Shown: positions 9,508 through 17,487, counted from the first letter of the stretch. The stretch: DNA of 64,000 nt from Bacteroides fluxus YIT 12057 (GCF_000195635.1 NZ_GL882689.1:124001-188000), one strand, 5' to 3'. The notes: generated from the sequence alone by a model not told the origin. Numbers and translations: made by a program.

Positions 9508-9987
9508 TCATTGGTCATTTTCATCCTCTTCTTCCCAAGGTGCGTCTCCCAGGATGCCCTGCAGGGCCTCACTGAACTCTTCCGGATCCATGAACGGTTG
9601 CTCGGCACGTTCTTTGGCCCAAATCTCAATGGTATTATCTACCCCGATGAAGCGCACTTCGCTTTGTATGCCCGCCATTTGCAGATATCGTTTAGGCAAC
9701 AGGATACGTCCGTTACCGTCGGGAATCATGATTTCCGCATCACTGACGAATTGCCGGAAAACTTCCTGCTGTCTGGCGTTCCACTTGCTCAGCCTTCTCC
9801 GGAGCTGGCTTTGTGTCTTGAACCAGACACTTTCCGGGTAGAGTACCAGGCACTTCTGGAATACATCTTTGCGCAATACAAGCCTTTCTTCGGATGCAGC
9901 CTGTAGCTGTTTCCGAAAACCGGCGGGGATGAAAACTCTTCCTTTTGCATCCGCCTTTGCTTCAATATTGCCCAAAAACTGTATCAT
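9508..9987 (-). CDS. mraZ: MraZ, dcw-cluster transcriptional regulator
   Basis: A 159-residue protein made of two SpoVT/AbrB-like DNA-binding halves (AKADAKGRVFIPAGFR near the start, DGNGRILLPKRYL in the second half). MraZ binds its own promoter region and regulates the dcw cluster in other bacteria. ATG at 9985-9987 follows a good AAGGTGAG ribosome-binding site. First gene of the operon; putative operator boxes lie about 42-56 nt upstream of the start codon. Confidence 0.95.
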   Translation of the reverse strand: MIQFLGNIEAKADAKGRVFIPAGFRKQLQAASEERLVLRKDVFQKCLVLYPESVWFKTQSQLRRRLSKWNARQQEVFRQFVSDAEIMIPDGNGRILLPKRYLQMAGIQSEVRFIGVDNTIEIWAKERAEQPFMDPEEFSEALQGILGDAPWEEEDENDQ

Positions 9988-10013
9988 TTCTCACCTTATT
10001 ATATAAGCGACGG

Positions 10014-10043
10014 TAAAAATACACATTTCCCCACAATCCCCCA
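10014..10043 (-). promoter_or_regulatory. MraZ boxes and candidate mraZ promoter
   Basis: Read on the minus strand, two TGGGG pentamers (10039-10043 and 10029-10033) are separated by exactly 5 nt (GATTG). This matches the TGGGN-N5 direct repeats described for E. coli MraZ. A near-consensus Bacteroides -7 element TATTTTTA lies just downstream (10014-10021), so the boxes fall in the promoter spacer and -33 region where a bound repressor would block RNA polymerase. Confidence 0.65.
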
Positions 10044-10073
10044 CAATCTTTTAACTAAAATCTTGTGAGAAGT

Positions 10074-10092
10074 TTTCAACACCTTGTTGAAA
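10074..10092. repeat. 7-bp inverted repeat upstream of mraZ
   Basis: TTTCAAC (10074-10080) and GTTGAAA (10086-10092) are separated by ACCTT. It lies about 30 nt upstream of the MraZ boxes. It could be a second operator or a small hairpin; the sequence does not decide. Confidence 0.35.
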
Positions 10093-10262
10093 CCTTATTT
10101 GTTTGATAATGAACAATGTTTTGAAAGGCTTTGTTGGTGGGGAATCGTGGCAATTCATGCAGGAAAAAGGCAGACAGGATTCGTTCCCCTGACGGGCTGC
10201 TTGCATGGCTCATCCTTGCCCTTTCGCTGTGTGTACCTGCTTCACTTCCATAGTGAAATGGC

Positions 10263-10323
10263 ATTAAAAGCCTTTTAATACGATATTGAAAGGCTTTTAA
10301 TGCTATATTATAAGGCTTTTAAT
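10263..10323. repeat. AAAGGCTTTTAAT repeat cluster in the mraZ upstream region
   Basis: ATTAAAAGCCTTT (10263-10275) is the exact reverse complement of AAAGGCTTTTAAT (10289-10301), and a third copy, TAAGGCTTTTAAT, follows at 10311-10323. Another AAAGGCTTT lies at 10124-10132. A 22-nt version (10289-10310) recurs with two mismatches at 51440-51461. The stretch 9988-10448 otherwise contains no convincing gene. Confidence 0.6.
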
Positions 10324-10374
10324 CACGCCTCCCCTATACAGTCTTCCCAGCAGACTTATACATGTATCCCGTTT

Positions 10375-10410
10375 CCCTGTTGCACTGGCATGCCATGGTG
10401 TGGAACAGGG
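10375..10410 (-). terminator. Possible terminator of the first sigma factor gene
   Basis: CCCTGTT (10375-10381) and AACAGGG (10404-10410) enclose a GC-rich, partly self-complementary loop, 39 nt after the sigma stop codon. There is no clear U-tract, so termination is a guess. Confidence 0.35.
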
Positions 10411-10448
10411 GTATGGGGAGTGATATTGCGGGTAATCGTTTCTTCCGT

Positions 10449-10952
10449 TTAGACGAAGTCCTTTAGTTCCTTTTGCAACTTCTGGCGTGTGAAGAAGATA
10501 CGGCTTTTTACGGTTCCCAATGGAAGTCCCAGCTTTTCCGCGATTTCGCGGTATTTGAATCCGGATACGTGCATGGAGAACGGTACTTTGTATTCACGCG
10601 GCAAGGCATTGACAATACGGTGCATCTCTTTGAGGTCGTAAGCGCTTTCCGTACTCTCAAAAGCGTTGTCGCGTGGCAGGTTCAGGTGGTAGAGGTTATC
10701 TGTTGTGTCAACAAATGTCTGGTCGCGTACTACCTTGCGGTAGTTGTTGATGAAGATGTTGCGCATGATGGTATATATCCATCCTTTGAAATTGGTATCA
10801 GGCGTATATTTTTCTTCATTATCCAAGGCCTTTAGAGAAGTCTCCTGCAGCAGGTCGTTGGCTTCTTCGCGGTCGGAGGTCAGCTTGTACGCAAAGCGTA
10901 ATAAATCGTTTTGTACTCCGAGTAAGTCTTTAGTGAATGTACTACTATTCAT
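10449..10952 (-). CDS. ECF-family RNA polymerase sigma factor (copy 1)
   Basis: A 167-residue sigma-70 family protein with region 2 (DLLRFAYKLTSDREEANDLLQETSLKA split across residues 16-42) and region 4 with its helix-turn-helix (YREIAEKLGLPLGTVKSRIF near 135-155); no region 1 or 3 is present. It is about 92% identical (14 differences in 167) to the sigma factor encoded immediately upstream at 11231-11734. No anti-sigma gene, usually cotranscribed with ECF sigma factors, lies next to either copy. The regulon is unknown. The upstream sequence shares the TTGCAAGTTTACGRAAG block with copy 2. Confidence 0.9.
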   Translation of the reverse strand: MNSSTFTKDLLGVQNDLLRFAYKLTSDREEANDLLQETSLKALDNEEKYTPDTNFKGWIYTIMRNIFINNYRKVVRDQTFVDTTDNLYHLNLPRDNAFESTESAYDLKEMHRIVNALPREYKVPFSMHVSGFKYREIAEKLGLPLGTVKSRIFFTRQKLQKELKDFV

Positions 10953-10995
10953 AGGTGTGAGATTTTATAAATTATTGTTCGTTTCGTTGATGTTG

Positions 10996-11003
10996 CAAGT
11001 TTA
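10996..11003 (-). promoter_or_regulatory. Candidate -7 element of sigma copy 1
   Basis: TAAACTTG on the minus strand is one mismatch from TAnnTTTG. It sits inside a 17-nt block (TTGCAAGTTTACGRAAG on the plus strand) conserved upstream of both sigma genes, while the rest of the two upstream regions has diverged. No -33 TTTG is visible, so an alternative sigma, possibly autoregulation, is conceivable. Confidence 0.4.
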
Positions 11004-11137
11004 CGGAAGATTTGGGGAACCGGGAGGTGGAATTCAGATAGTCTTTAGGGGATAAACAGACAATTGATAGATATTGGTCGGTATTCGGAGAGGTTTCGGT
11101 GCGTGGTCGTTTCAGTCTGGAGATAGGGATACATGAA

Positions 11138-11163
11138 AAAGGCAGACCATCCGGCCTGCCTTT
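11138..11163 (-). terminator. Rho-independent terminator of sigma copy 2
   Basis: On the minus strand, AAAGGCAG (11156-11163) pairs with CTGCCTTT (11138-11145), followed by a run of Ts (TTTTTC). It lies 67 nt after the stop of the gene at 11231-11734 and before copy 1, so the two sigma genes are separate transcription units. Confidence 0.75.
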
Positions 11164-11230
11164 CTCTTTGACACAACTAAAAAATCTGCACTATAATATT
11201 ATGGAAATAACCGATTGCTTCATTTCTTTA

Positions 11231-11734
11231 TTAAACAAAATCCTTCAAATCGTGTTGTAGCTTCTGGCGTGTGAAGAAGATGCGGCTTTTTACGGTTCCC
11301 AGCGGAAGTCCCAGCTTTTCTGCTATTTCGCGGTATTTGAATCCGGAAACGTGCATGGAGAACGGAACCTTGTATTCACGCGGCAAGGCATTGACGATAC
11401 GGTGCATCTCTTTGAGGTCATAACTGTTTTCAGTACTCTCAAAAGCGGTATCGCGCGGTAAGTTCAAGTGGTAGAGGTTGTCCGTCTGGTCTATGAACGT
11501 TTGGTCGCGTACCACTTTGCGGTAGTTGTTGATGAAGATGTTACGCATGATGGTGTATATCCATCCTTTGAAGTTGGTGTCAGGCATATATTTGTCTTCA
11601 TTGTCTAAAGCTTTCAGAGATGTTTCTTGCAGCAAGTCGTTGGCTTCTTCTTGGTCGGAAGTTAATTTGTATGCGAATCGTAATAGGTCGTCTTGTACTC
11701 TGACGAGGTCTTTTGTAAATGTTACACTATTCAT
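11231..11734 (-). CDS. ECF-family RNA polymerase sigma factor (copy 2)
   Basis: A 167-residue ECF sigma factor with the same architecture as copy 1: region 2 near 16-42, an FKGWIYTIMRNIFINNYRK segment around 55-73 (the core-binding to -10-recognition helices) and the region 4 helix-turn-helix near 135-155. Differences from copy 1 cluster in the N-terminal 50 residues and around 81-103, while region 4 is identical, so both proteins probably read the same -35-type element. It is transcribed alone, ending at the hairpin at 11138-11163. It diverges from glsA. Confidence 0.9.
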   Translation of the reverse strand: MNSVTFTKDLVRVQDDLLRFAYKLTSDQEEANDLLQETSLKALDNEDKYMPDTNFKGWIYTIMRNIFINNYRKVVRDQTFIDQTDNLYHLNLPRDTAFESTENSYDLKEMHRIVNALPREYKVPFSMHVSGFKYREIAEKLGLPLGTVKSRIFFTRQKLQHDLKDFV

Positions 11735-11781
11735 AATGTGCTATGTTTTAATGTTACTTGTTCGTTTTCGTTTGGATATTG

Positions 11782-11789
11782 CAAGTTTA
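11782..11789 (-). promoter_or_regulatory. Candidate -7 element of sigma copy 2
   Basis: TAAACTTG on the minus strand, inside the TTGCAAGTTTACGRAAG block that is also found upstream of copy 1. A -33 TTTG at the right distance is not seen. Confidence 0.4.
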
Positions 11790-11904
11790 CGAAAGTTTTC
11801 GTCCTTCGACGGGTGAATTTCAGGCACTCTTTAGGGGGGAAACTGTCAAATGATAGATTTTGGGTGCTATTTGATAGTTTTCGGGTGTAGTTTTCCGGTG
11901 ATTT

Positions 11905-11937
11905 CTTGCAATTAATTAAAAAGATGCGTTAATTTTG
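11905..11937 (+). promoter_or_regulatory. Promoter of glsA-glsB
   Basis: TAATTTTG (11930-11937) matches the Bacteroides -7 consensus exactly. CTTG (11905-11908), 21 nt upstream, is a one-mismatch -33. Transcription would begin near 11944, downstream of a TTG at 11935 that could otherwise be taken as the glsA start. Confidence 0.65.
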
Positions 11938-11961
11938 CGCATTCATTTTATCGAAAGAAGA

Positions 11962-12780
11962 ATGGCTGACGACTCTTTATTTTTGATTGACATAGATAAG
12001 ATACTTCGGGAAAAAGCTCCGAAGCAGTCTAAGTATATCCCTAAATTCGTTGTTTCTTACTTGAAACGGATTGTACATCAGGAGGAATTGAACGTATTCT
12101 TGCGGGAGTCGAAAGATAAGGTCGGCGTAGATTTCCTGAAGGCATGTCTGGAGTTTCTGGATGCTGGGATTGTGGTGAAAGGAAAGGAAAATTTGCCTGA
12201 AGGCAGGCTTTGCACGTTTGTATCCAATCACCCGTTGGGCGGCCAGGATGGTGTAGCTTTGGGTTATGTGCTGGGTAGTTTTTACAAGGGCAAGGTGAAG
12301 TATATGGTCAATGACTTGCTGATGAACCTGCATGGGCTGGCGCCGCTCTGTATTCCCATCAACAAGACCGGCAAGCAGGCCAAGGACTTTCCGAGGATGG
12401 TGGAAGCCGGTTTTGCGTCGGACAATCAGTTGATTATGTTTCCTGCCGGATTGTGTTCCCGCAGGCAGAACGGGGTTATCAGGGATTTGGATTGGAAGAA
12501 GACGTTTGTCGTAAAAAGCGTCGAGTCTCATCGTGACGTGGTTCCCATCCATTTTGAAGGCCGTAACTCCGATTTCTTTTATAATCTTGCCAATCTTTGC
12601 AAAACATTGGGCATCAGATTCAATATCGCCATGCTTTATCTGGCAGACGAGATGCTGAAAAACCGTCACAAGACTTTTACCGTCACTATCGGCAAACCCA
12701 TTCCTTGGCAAACGTTCGACAAGTCGAAGACGCCGGCTCAGTGGGCGCAGTACGTGAAGGATATCGTATATAAATTGTAG
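11962..12780 (+). CDS. glsA: GlsA-like O-acyltransferase of glycine lipid synthesis
   Basis: A 272-residue PlsC-fold (lysophospholipid acyltransferase family) enzyme. The catalytic block is NHPLGGQD (His90 to Asp96, HX5D spacing as in the OlsF/hemolysin-type branch rather than the HX4D of PlsC), with the later FPAG block in IMFPAGLCSRR. Paired with the GNAT-type gene downstream it matches the glsA/glsB pair that makes glycine lipids in Bacteroides thetaiotaomicron: GlsB N-acylates glycine and GlsA adds the second acyl chain by O-acylation. ATG at 11962 has GAAAGAAG upstream. An upstream TTG (11935) lies inside the promoter and is rejected. Confidence 0.85.
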   Translation: MADDSLFLIDIDKILREKAPKQSKYIPKFVVSYLKRIVHQEELNVFLRESKDKVGVDFLKACLEFLDAGIVVKGKENLPEGRLCTFVSNHPLGGQDGVALGYVLGSFYKGKVKYMVNDLLMNLHGLAPLCIPINKTGKQAKDFPRMVEAGFASDNQLIMFPAGLCSRRQNGVIRDLDWKKTFVVKSVESHRDVVPIHFEGRNSDFFYNLANLCKTLGIRFNIAMLYLADEMLKNRHKTFTVTIGKPIPWQTFDKSKTPAQWAQYVKDIVYKL

Positions 12781-12819
12781 AAATACAGTAATAATAAAGA
12801 AGAACTACTAATTAGGAAT

Positions 12820-13797
12820 ATGGAAGATATTATTGCACCGATAAGTAAGGAATTGCTGAAAGCGGAGTTGACTGAGGAGAAACGTTTGCGCATGACCAAT
12901 AGAAGTCATAACCAGATATACATCGTTACTGCCCAAGATTCTCCCAATACGATGAAAGAAATCGGACGTTTGCGCGAGATTGCATTCCGTGCTGCGGGAG
13001 GAGGGACTGGTAAGTCGATGGATATCGACGAATATGATATCATGGATAATCCCTACAAGCAGTTGATTGTCTGGAATCCGGAAGCGGAAGAGATTCTGGG
13101 CGGTTACCGTTATCTTCTGGGGACGGATGTCCGTATGGACGAACAGGGTGCTCCGGTTCTTGCCACTGCGCACATGTTTAACTTTTCGGACAAGTTCTTG
13201 AAAGAGTATCTTCCCACGACCATTGAATTGGGACGTTCTTTCGTGACTTTGGAATATCAATCCACGCGTAATGACAGTAAGGGGCTGTTTGCGCTGGATA
13301 ATTTGTGGGATGGCCTGGGGGCACTCACCGTGGTTATGCCGAATGTGAAATACTTCTTTGGAAAAGTAACCATGTATCCCAGTTACCATCGTCAGGGACG
13401 TGACATGATACTTTATTTCTTAAAGAAACATTTTGCTGATAAAGAGAATCTGATTACTCCGATGAAACCGCTTGTTTTGGAATCGGACGAGAAGGATTTG
13501 GCTGCCCTTTTCTGTAAAGACACTTTTAAAGAAGATTATAAAATCCTGAATTGCGAGATACGTAAGCTGGGTTACAATATCCCTCCTTTGGTAAATGCAT
13601 ACATGAGCCTCAGTCCTACAATGCGTATGTTCGGCACTGCAATCAACTATGGTTTCGGTGATGTGGAGGAAACCGGTATTCTGATTGCTGTGGATGAGAT
13701 ATTGGCAGAGAAGCGTATCCGTCACATCCAGTCGTTTATTGAAAACGAGCCGGAAGCGTGCAAGATTACGTCGGGTGCTAATAAAGTGCTTGCCTGA
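12820..13797 (+). CDS. glsB: GlsB-like N-acyltransferase of glycine lipid synthesis
   Basis: A 325-residue GNAT-fold acyltransferase of the hemolysin/OlsB-like type, which transfers 3-hydroxyacyl groups from acyl-ACP to an amino group. Visible are the IGRLREIAFR segment, the ELGRSFVTLEYQ strand-helix and the MYPSYHRQGRDMILYFL region, all typical of this group. Together with glsA it forms a two-gene operon (39-nt gap), the separate-gene equivalent of the fused ornithine-lipid synthase OlsF. Start is ATG 12820 with TTAGGA upstream. The amino-acid acceptor (glycine) is inferred from the known Bacteroides pathway. Confidence 0.85.
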   Translation: MEDIIAPISKELLKAELTEEKRLRMTNRSHNQIYIVTAQDSPNTMKEIGRLREIAFRAAGGGTGKSMDIDEYDIMDNPYKQLIVWNPEAEEILGGYRYLLGTDVRMDEQGAPVLATAHMFNFSDKFLKEYLPTTIELGRSFVTLEYQSTRNDSKGLFALDNLWDGLGALTVVMPNVKYFFGKVTMYPSYHRQGRDMILYFLKKHFADKENLITPMKPLVLESDEKDLAALFCKDTFKEDYKILNCEIRKLGYNIPPLVNAYMSLSPTMRMFGTAINYGFGDVEETGILIAVDEILAEKRIRHIQSFIENEPEACKITSGANKVLA

Positions 13798-13845
13798 GGA
13801 TGTGAAAGGAAACGGAGCTCCGTATTGGGACGGTATTTATATAAT

Positions 13846-13889
13846 GAAGAGGCCCGGATAGGTGGTGTTTGTCCTATCCGGGCCTCTTC
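13846..13889. terminator. Bidirectional terminator between glsB and aspA
   Basis: A perfect 17-bp stem (13846-13862 with 13873-13889, GAAGAGGCCCGGATAGG) with a 10-nt loop lies between the convergent stops of glsB and aspA. U-tracts are weak on both sides, but position and stem strength make a shared terminator likely. Confidence 0.85.
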
Positions 13890-13930
13890 TGTATTCTGCC
13901 GGCAACGTGTCCTATCCGGCTTTGCTGCGG

Positions 13931-15364
13931 TTATTTTTTAGGATGGATATCCAGTTTGACGGGATGCAACATGTTTTCGGGGCTTAAAATCGTATCAAGT
14001 TCTTCCTTGCTCAAGATATCATGTTCCAGCACTAAGTCATAAACGCTTTTCCCGGTTTCCAATGCTTCCTTCGCTATCTTGGTGGAATTCTTGTATCCGA
14101 TGACAGGATTCAAGGCGGTTACAATACCTATACTGTTGTGTACGTAAGTCTTGCAGTGTTCCGCATTGGCCGTGATGCCTTCCACGCAACGCGTGCGCAG
14201 GGTATCTAAACCATTGATCATCAAATCGACGGATTCGAAGCAGCATTGGGCCATCACGGGTTCCATGGCATTCAACTCCATCTGGGCGGCTTCACCGGAC
14301 ATGGTGACGCAAAGCTCGTTGCCTATTACTTTGTAGCATATCTGGTTCATGACTTCGGGGATTACCGGATTGACTTTGCCGGGCATGATGGAGGAACCGG
14401 GTTGCATGGCGGGCAGGTTGAATTCGCCCAATCCGCAACGGGGACCACTGGCCAAGAGGCGCAAGTCATTGCAGATTTTATTCAGTTTGACGGCCACTCT
14501 CTTCAAGGCGGATGCATAGCCTACCAGGCAAGAGGTGTCGGAGGTAGCGCCTACCAGATCTTTGGACAACCTGAACGGGAGTTGGGTTATCTTGCCCAAT
14601 GCAGCTACACACTTCTCCGCATAGCCCGGTTCGGCACAAATGCCCGTACCGATGGCGGTGGCTCCCATGTTTACAGTCAGAAAATCTTCAGCAGCCTCAT
14701 TCAAGTGTCGGATTTCATCTTCCAAGATACTGGCGAAACCGTTGAAGGTTTGTCCCAAAGTCATGGGGACGGCGTCTTCCAGTTGTGTACGTCCCATCTT
14801 GATGATGTGCGCAAATTCTTTTCCTTTCTGATGGAATGCATCTATCAGAGCCTGCAAATGAGGCAGGAAACGGAGGTGGGAATAATACATGCCGATGTGG
14901 ATGGCAGTAGGGTAGGCGTCATTGGTGGACTGTGCGCAGTTCACGTGGTCGTTAGGTGAGCAGTATTGGTATTCGCCGCGTTGGTGCCCCATGATCTCGA
15001 GGGCACGATTGGCGATTACTTCGTTGGCGTTCATGTTGGTGGTAGTACCGGCACCGCCTTGAATCATGTCTATCGGGAATTGCTCGTGGTGTTTACCGTC
15101 CAGTATTTCCTGGCAGGCGGTAACAATGGCTTCTTTTTGTTCTTTGGTCAGCAGTTCCAGTTCATGGTTTGCCATTGCGGCAGCCATTTTGGTGATGGCA
15201 AGTCCGTTGATGAACAATGGATATTCGTTCAGGTGGAACTTGCTGATTGGGAAATTTTCTATGCCTCTAAGCGTTTGAACACCATACAGGGCACTTGCAG
15301 GTATTTCACGAGTACCTATTAAATCGCTTTCTATGCGAGTTTCTTCTACTTCTTTTGCTTCCAT
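13931..15364 (-). CDS. aspA: Aspartate ammonia-lyase
   Basis: A 477-residue member of the fumarase II/aspartase superfamily converting aspartate to fumarate and ammonia. The superfamily signature GSSIMPGKVNPV is at residues 323-334, with GGAGTTTNMNANEV (103-116) and the SSPNDHVN-type loop (here CSPNDHVNCAQSTND, 135-149). The GTTTNMN form and the start region (RIESDLIGTREIP) fit aspartase better than fumarase C. In Bacteroides fumarate from this reaction can feed the fumarate reductase pathway. It is a single gene with its own strong promoter, convergent with glsB. Confidence 0.9.
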   Translation of the reverse strand: MEAKEVEETRIESDLIGTREIPASALYGVQTLRGIENFPISKFHLNEYPLFINGLAITKMAAAMANHELELLTKEQKEAIVTACQEILDGKHHEQFPIDMIQGGAGTTTNMNANEVIANRALEIMGHQRGEYQYCSPNDHVNCAQSTNDAYPTAIHIGMYYSHLRFLPHLQALIDAFHQKGKEFAHIIKMGRTQLEDAVPMTLGQTFNGFASILEDEIRHLNEAAEDFLTVNMGATAIGTGICAEPGYAEKCVAALGKITQLPFRLSKDLVGATSDTSCLVGYASALKRVAVKLNKICNDLRLLASGPRCGLGEFNLPAMQPGSSIMPGKVNPVIPEVMNQICYKVIGNELCVTMSGEAAQMELNAMEPVMAQCCFESVDLMINGLDTLRTRCVEGITANAEHCKTYVHNSIGIVTALNPVIGYKNSTKIAKEALETGKSVYDLVLEHDILSKEELDTILSPENMLHPVKLDIHPKK

Positions 15365-15404
15365 GATTAGATTATTTTTGAAGTTTACGTTTAATAGTAT
15401 CCAA

Positions 15405-15435
15405 CAAAGGTATATACTATCATTTTGAAATCAAA
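15405..15435 (-). promoter_or_regulatory. Promoter of aspA
   Basis: On the minus strand TTTG (15432-15435), 19 nt, then TACCTTTG (15405-15412): an exact match to the Bacteroides -33/-7 consensus with optimal spacing. It predicts a leader of roughly 35 nt before the aspA ATG. Confidence 0.85.
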
Positions 15436-15547
15436 GTATAAAGCATAGATTTAATTTATTCCGTTGTGAATTCTGTTTTCTGCAGTGAACTCGGATGTTT
15501 GATTAACAAAATGATAGTTATGGCATGGGGCTTAGAGGCGGGAGGAT

Positions 15548-16894
15548 TTATACTGCCGGCAAACTATTTCCGTTGATCTTACGATATAGGTCGAGCGCAA
15601 AGACGTCCGTCATTCCGGAAATGTAGTCCAAAACCGCCTGTATTCTTTCGTAGAGTGCAGGCGCTTTTACATTATATTGGCCGGAAACACGGTTGATAAG
15701 TAGCTGCGAATAGGCTTTCTCGGGAGAACACACGGCATCTATCATCAGTTCAAGCAGGGTACTGATGATGCGGAAACCGGCAAGTTCGATATCCAATACA
15801 TCCCGTGAACGGTATATTTTTTCAAAAGAAAGCCGGGCGCAATGTTCGTAGGCATCAGCGGGCAGTTCGGAGATGTGCCTGATGAGACTTCCTTCAAACT
15901 CTCCTTTCAGAATTGTATTTTCGTTATCCAGAAATGCTTGCGTGCATTCCTGGATTAGCAGTCCGATGACGCAGGAACGGAGGTAAGCTATTTGTTCATT
16001 CGTATCCTTGACGATGTCCAGTGTTTTAAGCATGTGTCTTTTTCGTCCGTCCGGAAAATAGGAGAGCAATAGTTCCTGCGTTTCCTGTGTAGTGAGTATC
16101 TTTAGCTTATGGGCATCTTCGATATCCATCATCTGATAGCAGATGTCGTCGGCAGCCTCTACCAGATAAACCAATGGATGGCGGGCATATTTCAATGGAG
16201 AGCCGTTCAGCTTCCTCATGCCCAATTCCTCTGCAATCCGACTGAAACTCTCTTCTTCGGTAGTAAAGAAACCGAATTTGGACTTCTTGCCCGCCAGGCT
16301 TGATGAAAAGGGGTATTTTACGATGCTGGCGAGCGTGGAATAAGTGAGTACAAAGCCGCCCTTCCTTCTGCCTTCAAATTGATGGGTAAGCAGACGGAAA
16401 GCATTGGCATTTCCTTCGAAATGGGTCAAGTCTTCCCATTGGGTGGATGTCAGTTGTTCACCGTTCGGTTGCTTGTCTTTGAGCGCCATCCCTTTTCCTT
16501 CGGAGAAAAAGGTGGAGATGGCACGCTCTCCGGAGTGCCCGAAAGGAGGGTTTCCCAAGTCGTGTGCCAGGCATGCTGCAGAAACGATAGAACCGATTTC
16601 CGGTAAAAAAGAGTTCTGTAATTCCGGATGGCGGATAAGGAGTGCCTTAGAGACATCGTTACCCAATGAACGGCCTACGCAAGATACTTCCAGGCTGTGG
16701 GTCAGTCGGTTGTGTACAAATATGCTGCCCGGTAGCGGGAATACCTGGGTTTTGTTCTGCAGCCGGCGGAAAGGGGCGGAGAAGACAAGACGGTCATAAT
16801 CCCGTTGAAACTCGGAACGGTTCTCGCGGCGTTCTTCGTGAAACTCTTCCAGACCGAAACGTTTGGCGGATATGAGGGTGTTCCAATTCATCAT
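15548..16894 (-). CDS. dgt: Deoxyguanosinetriphosphate triphosphohydrolase-like HD hydrolase
   Basis: A 448-residue HD-domain phosphohydrolase. Metal-site residues are visible as His66 (RLTHSLEV) and His111-Asp112 (LAHDLGNPPFGH), the pattern of dGTPases, which hydrolyse dGTP to deoxyguanosine and triphosphate. Start at ATG 16892-16894 (a second ATG follows directly). It diverges from dut, another dNTP-pool enzyme, across a region carrying a 21-bp inverted repeat. Substrate preference among dNTPs cannot be told from sequence. Confidence 0.88.
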   Translation of the reverse strand: MMNWNTLISAKRFGLEEFHEERRENRSEFQRDYDRLVFSAPFRRLQNKTQVFPLPGSIFVHNRLTHSLEVSCVGRSLGNDVSKALLIRHPELQNSFLPEIGSIVSAACLAHDLGNPPFGHSGERAISTFFSEGKGMALKDKQPNGEQLTSTQWEDLTHFEGNANAFRLLTHQFEGRRKGGFVLTYSTLASIVKYPFSSSLAGKKSKFGFFTTEEESFSRIAEELGMRKLNGSPLKYARHPLVYLVEAADDICYQMMDIEDAHKLKILTTQETQELLLSYFPDGRKRHMLKTLDIVKDTNEQIAYLRSCVIGLLIQECTQAFLDNENTILKGEFEGSLIRHISELPADAYEHCARLSFEKIYRSRDVLDIELAGFRIISTLLELMIDAVCSPEKAYSQLLINRVSGQYNVKAPALYERIQAVLDYISGMTDVFALDLYRKINGNSLPAV

Positions 16895-17012
16895 GATTTA
16901 CTATTTACGATTGGAGTTACTATTATTTAACTGCAAATGTATCACTATTTTGTGTAAAAAACCGTACTTTCGCCCCTGTTTATAGTAGTTTCAATCGTAA
17001 ATAGTAAATCAT
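16893..17012. repeat. 21-bp inverted repeat flanking the dgt/dut divergent promoters
   Basis: The 21-mer at 16893-16913, overlapping the dgt start codon, is the exact reverse complement of 16992-17012, just upstream of dut. Both divergent transcripts would therefore carry the same leader sequence (AATCGTAAATAGTAAATCAT) before their start codons. Confidence 0.75.
16934..16941 (-). promoter_or_regulatory. -7 element of dgt
   Basis: TACATTTG on the minus strand, an exact TAnnTTTG, about 40 nt upstream of the dgt start. No clear -33 is visible. On the plus strand TACTTTCG (16965-16972) is a weak candidate -7 for dut. Confidence 0.55.
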
Positions 17013-17030
17013 CCAATTGTAAATAACATC

Positions 17031-17468
17031 ATGCTGAACGTACAAATCATCAATAAATCGAAACACCCGCTTCCTGCTTATGCCACCGATCTGTCAGCCG
17101 GTATGGATCTTCGTGCAAATCTTTCGGAACCTATTTCCCTGGCTCCCCTTGCGCGTTGCCTGGTTCCTACCGGATTGTTTGTTGCCTTGCCTGCCGGCTT
17201 TGAGGCGCAGGTACGCCCGCGTAGCGGATTGGCCATCAAGAAAGGAATTACTGTGCTGAACTCTCCGGGTACCATTGATGCGGATTATCGTGGAGAAATC
17301 TGTATCATTCTGGTTAACCTCTCTGCAGAAACCTTTGTGATTGAGGACGGGGAACGTATAGCCCAGATGGTGATAGCACGCCACGAGCAGGTTGCCTGGA
17401 AAGAAGTGGAGGTGCTGGATGAGACAGAACGTGGTGCCGGTGGCTTTGGACATACAGGGGGAAATTGA
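17031..17468 (+). CDS. dut: dUTP diphosphatase (dUTPase)
   Basis: A 145-residue trimeric-type dUTPase, hydrolysing dUTP to dUMP and pyrophosphate. The five conserved motifs are readable in order: [30 protein letters not shown] and, at the C-terminus, [10 protein letters not shown], where His replaces the Ser of the common GFGSTG arm. It opens an operon with the TPR lipoprotein, DUF4292 lipoprotein and EnvC-like genes; gaps are about 20 nt or less. Confidence 0.96.
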   Translation: MLNVQIINKSKHPLPAYATDLSAGMDLRANLSEPISLAPLARCLVPTGLFVALPAGFEAQVRPRSGLAIKKGITVLNSPGTIDADYRGEICIILVNLSAETFVIEDGERIAQMVIARHEQVAWKEVEVLDETERGAGGFGHTGGN

Positions 17469-17487
17469 GAAATGAAAGATTTGAAGA

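Noticed and set aside
10076..10278. Two short frames (62 and 64 codons) on opposite strands upstream of mraZ
   Set aside because: No ribosome-binding site, no domain, and they overlap repeats and the promoter region.
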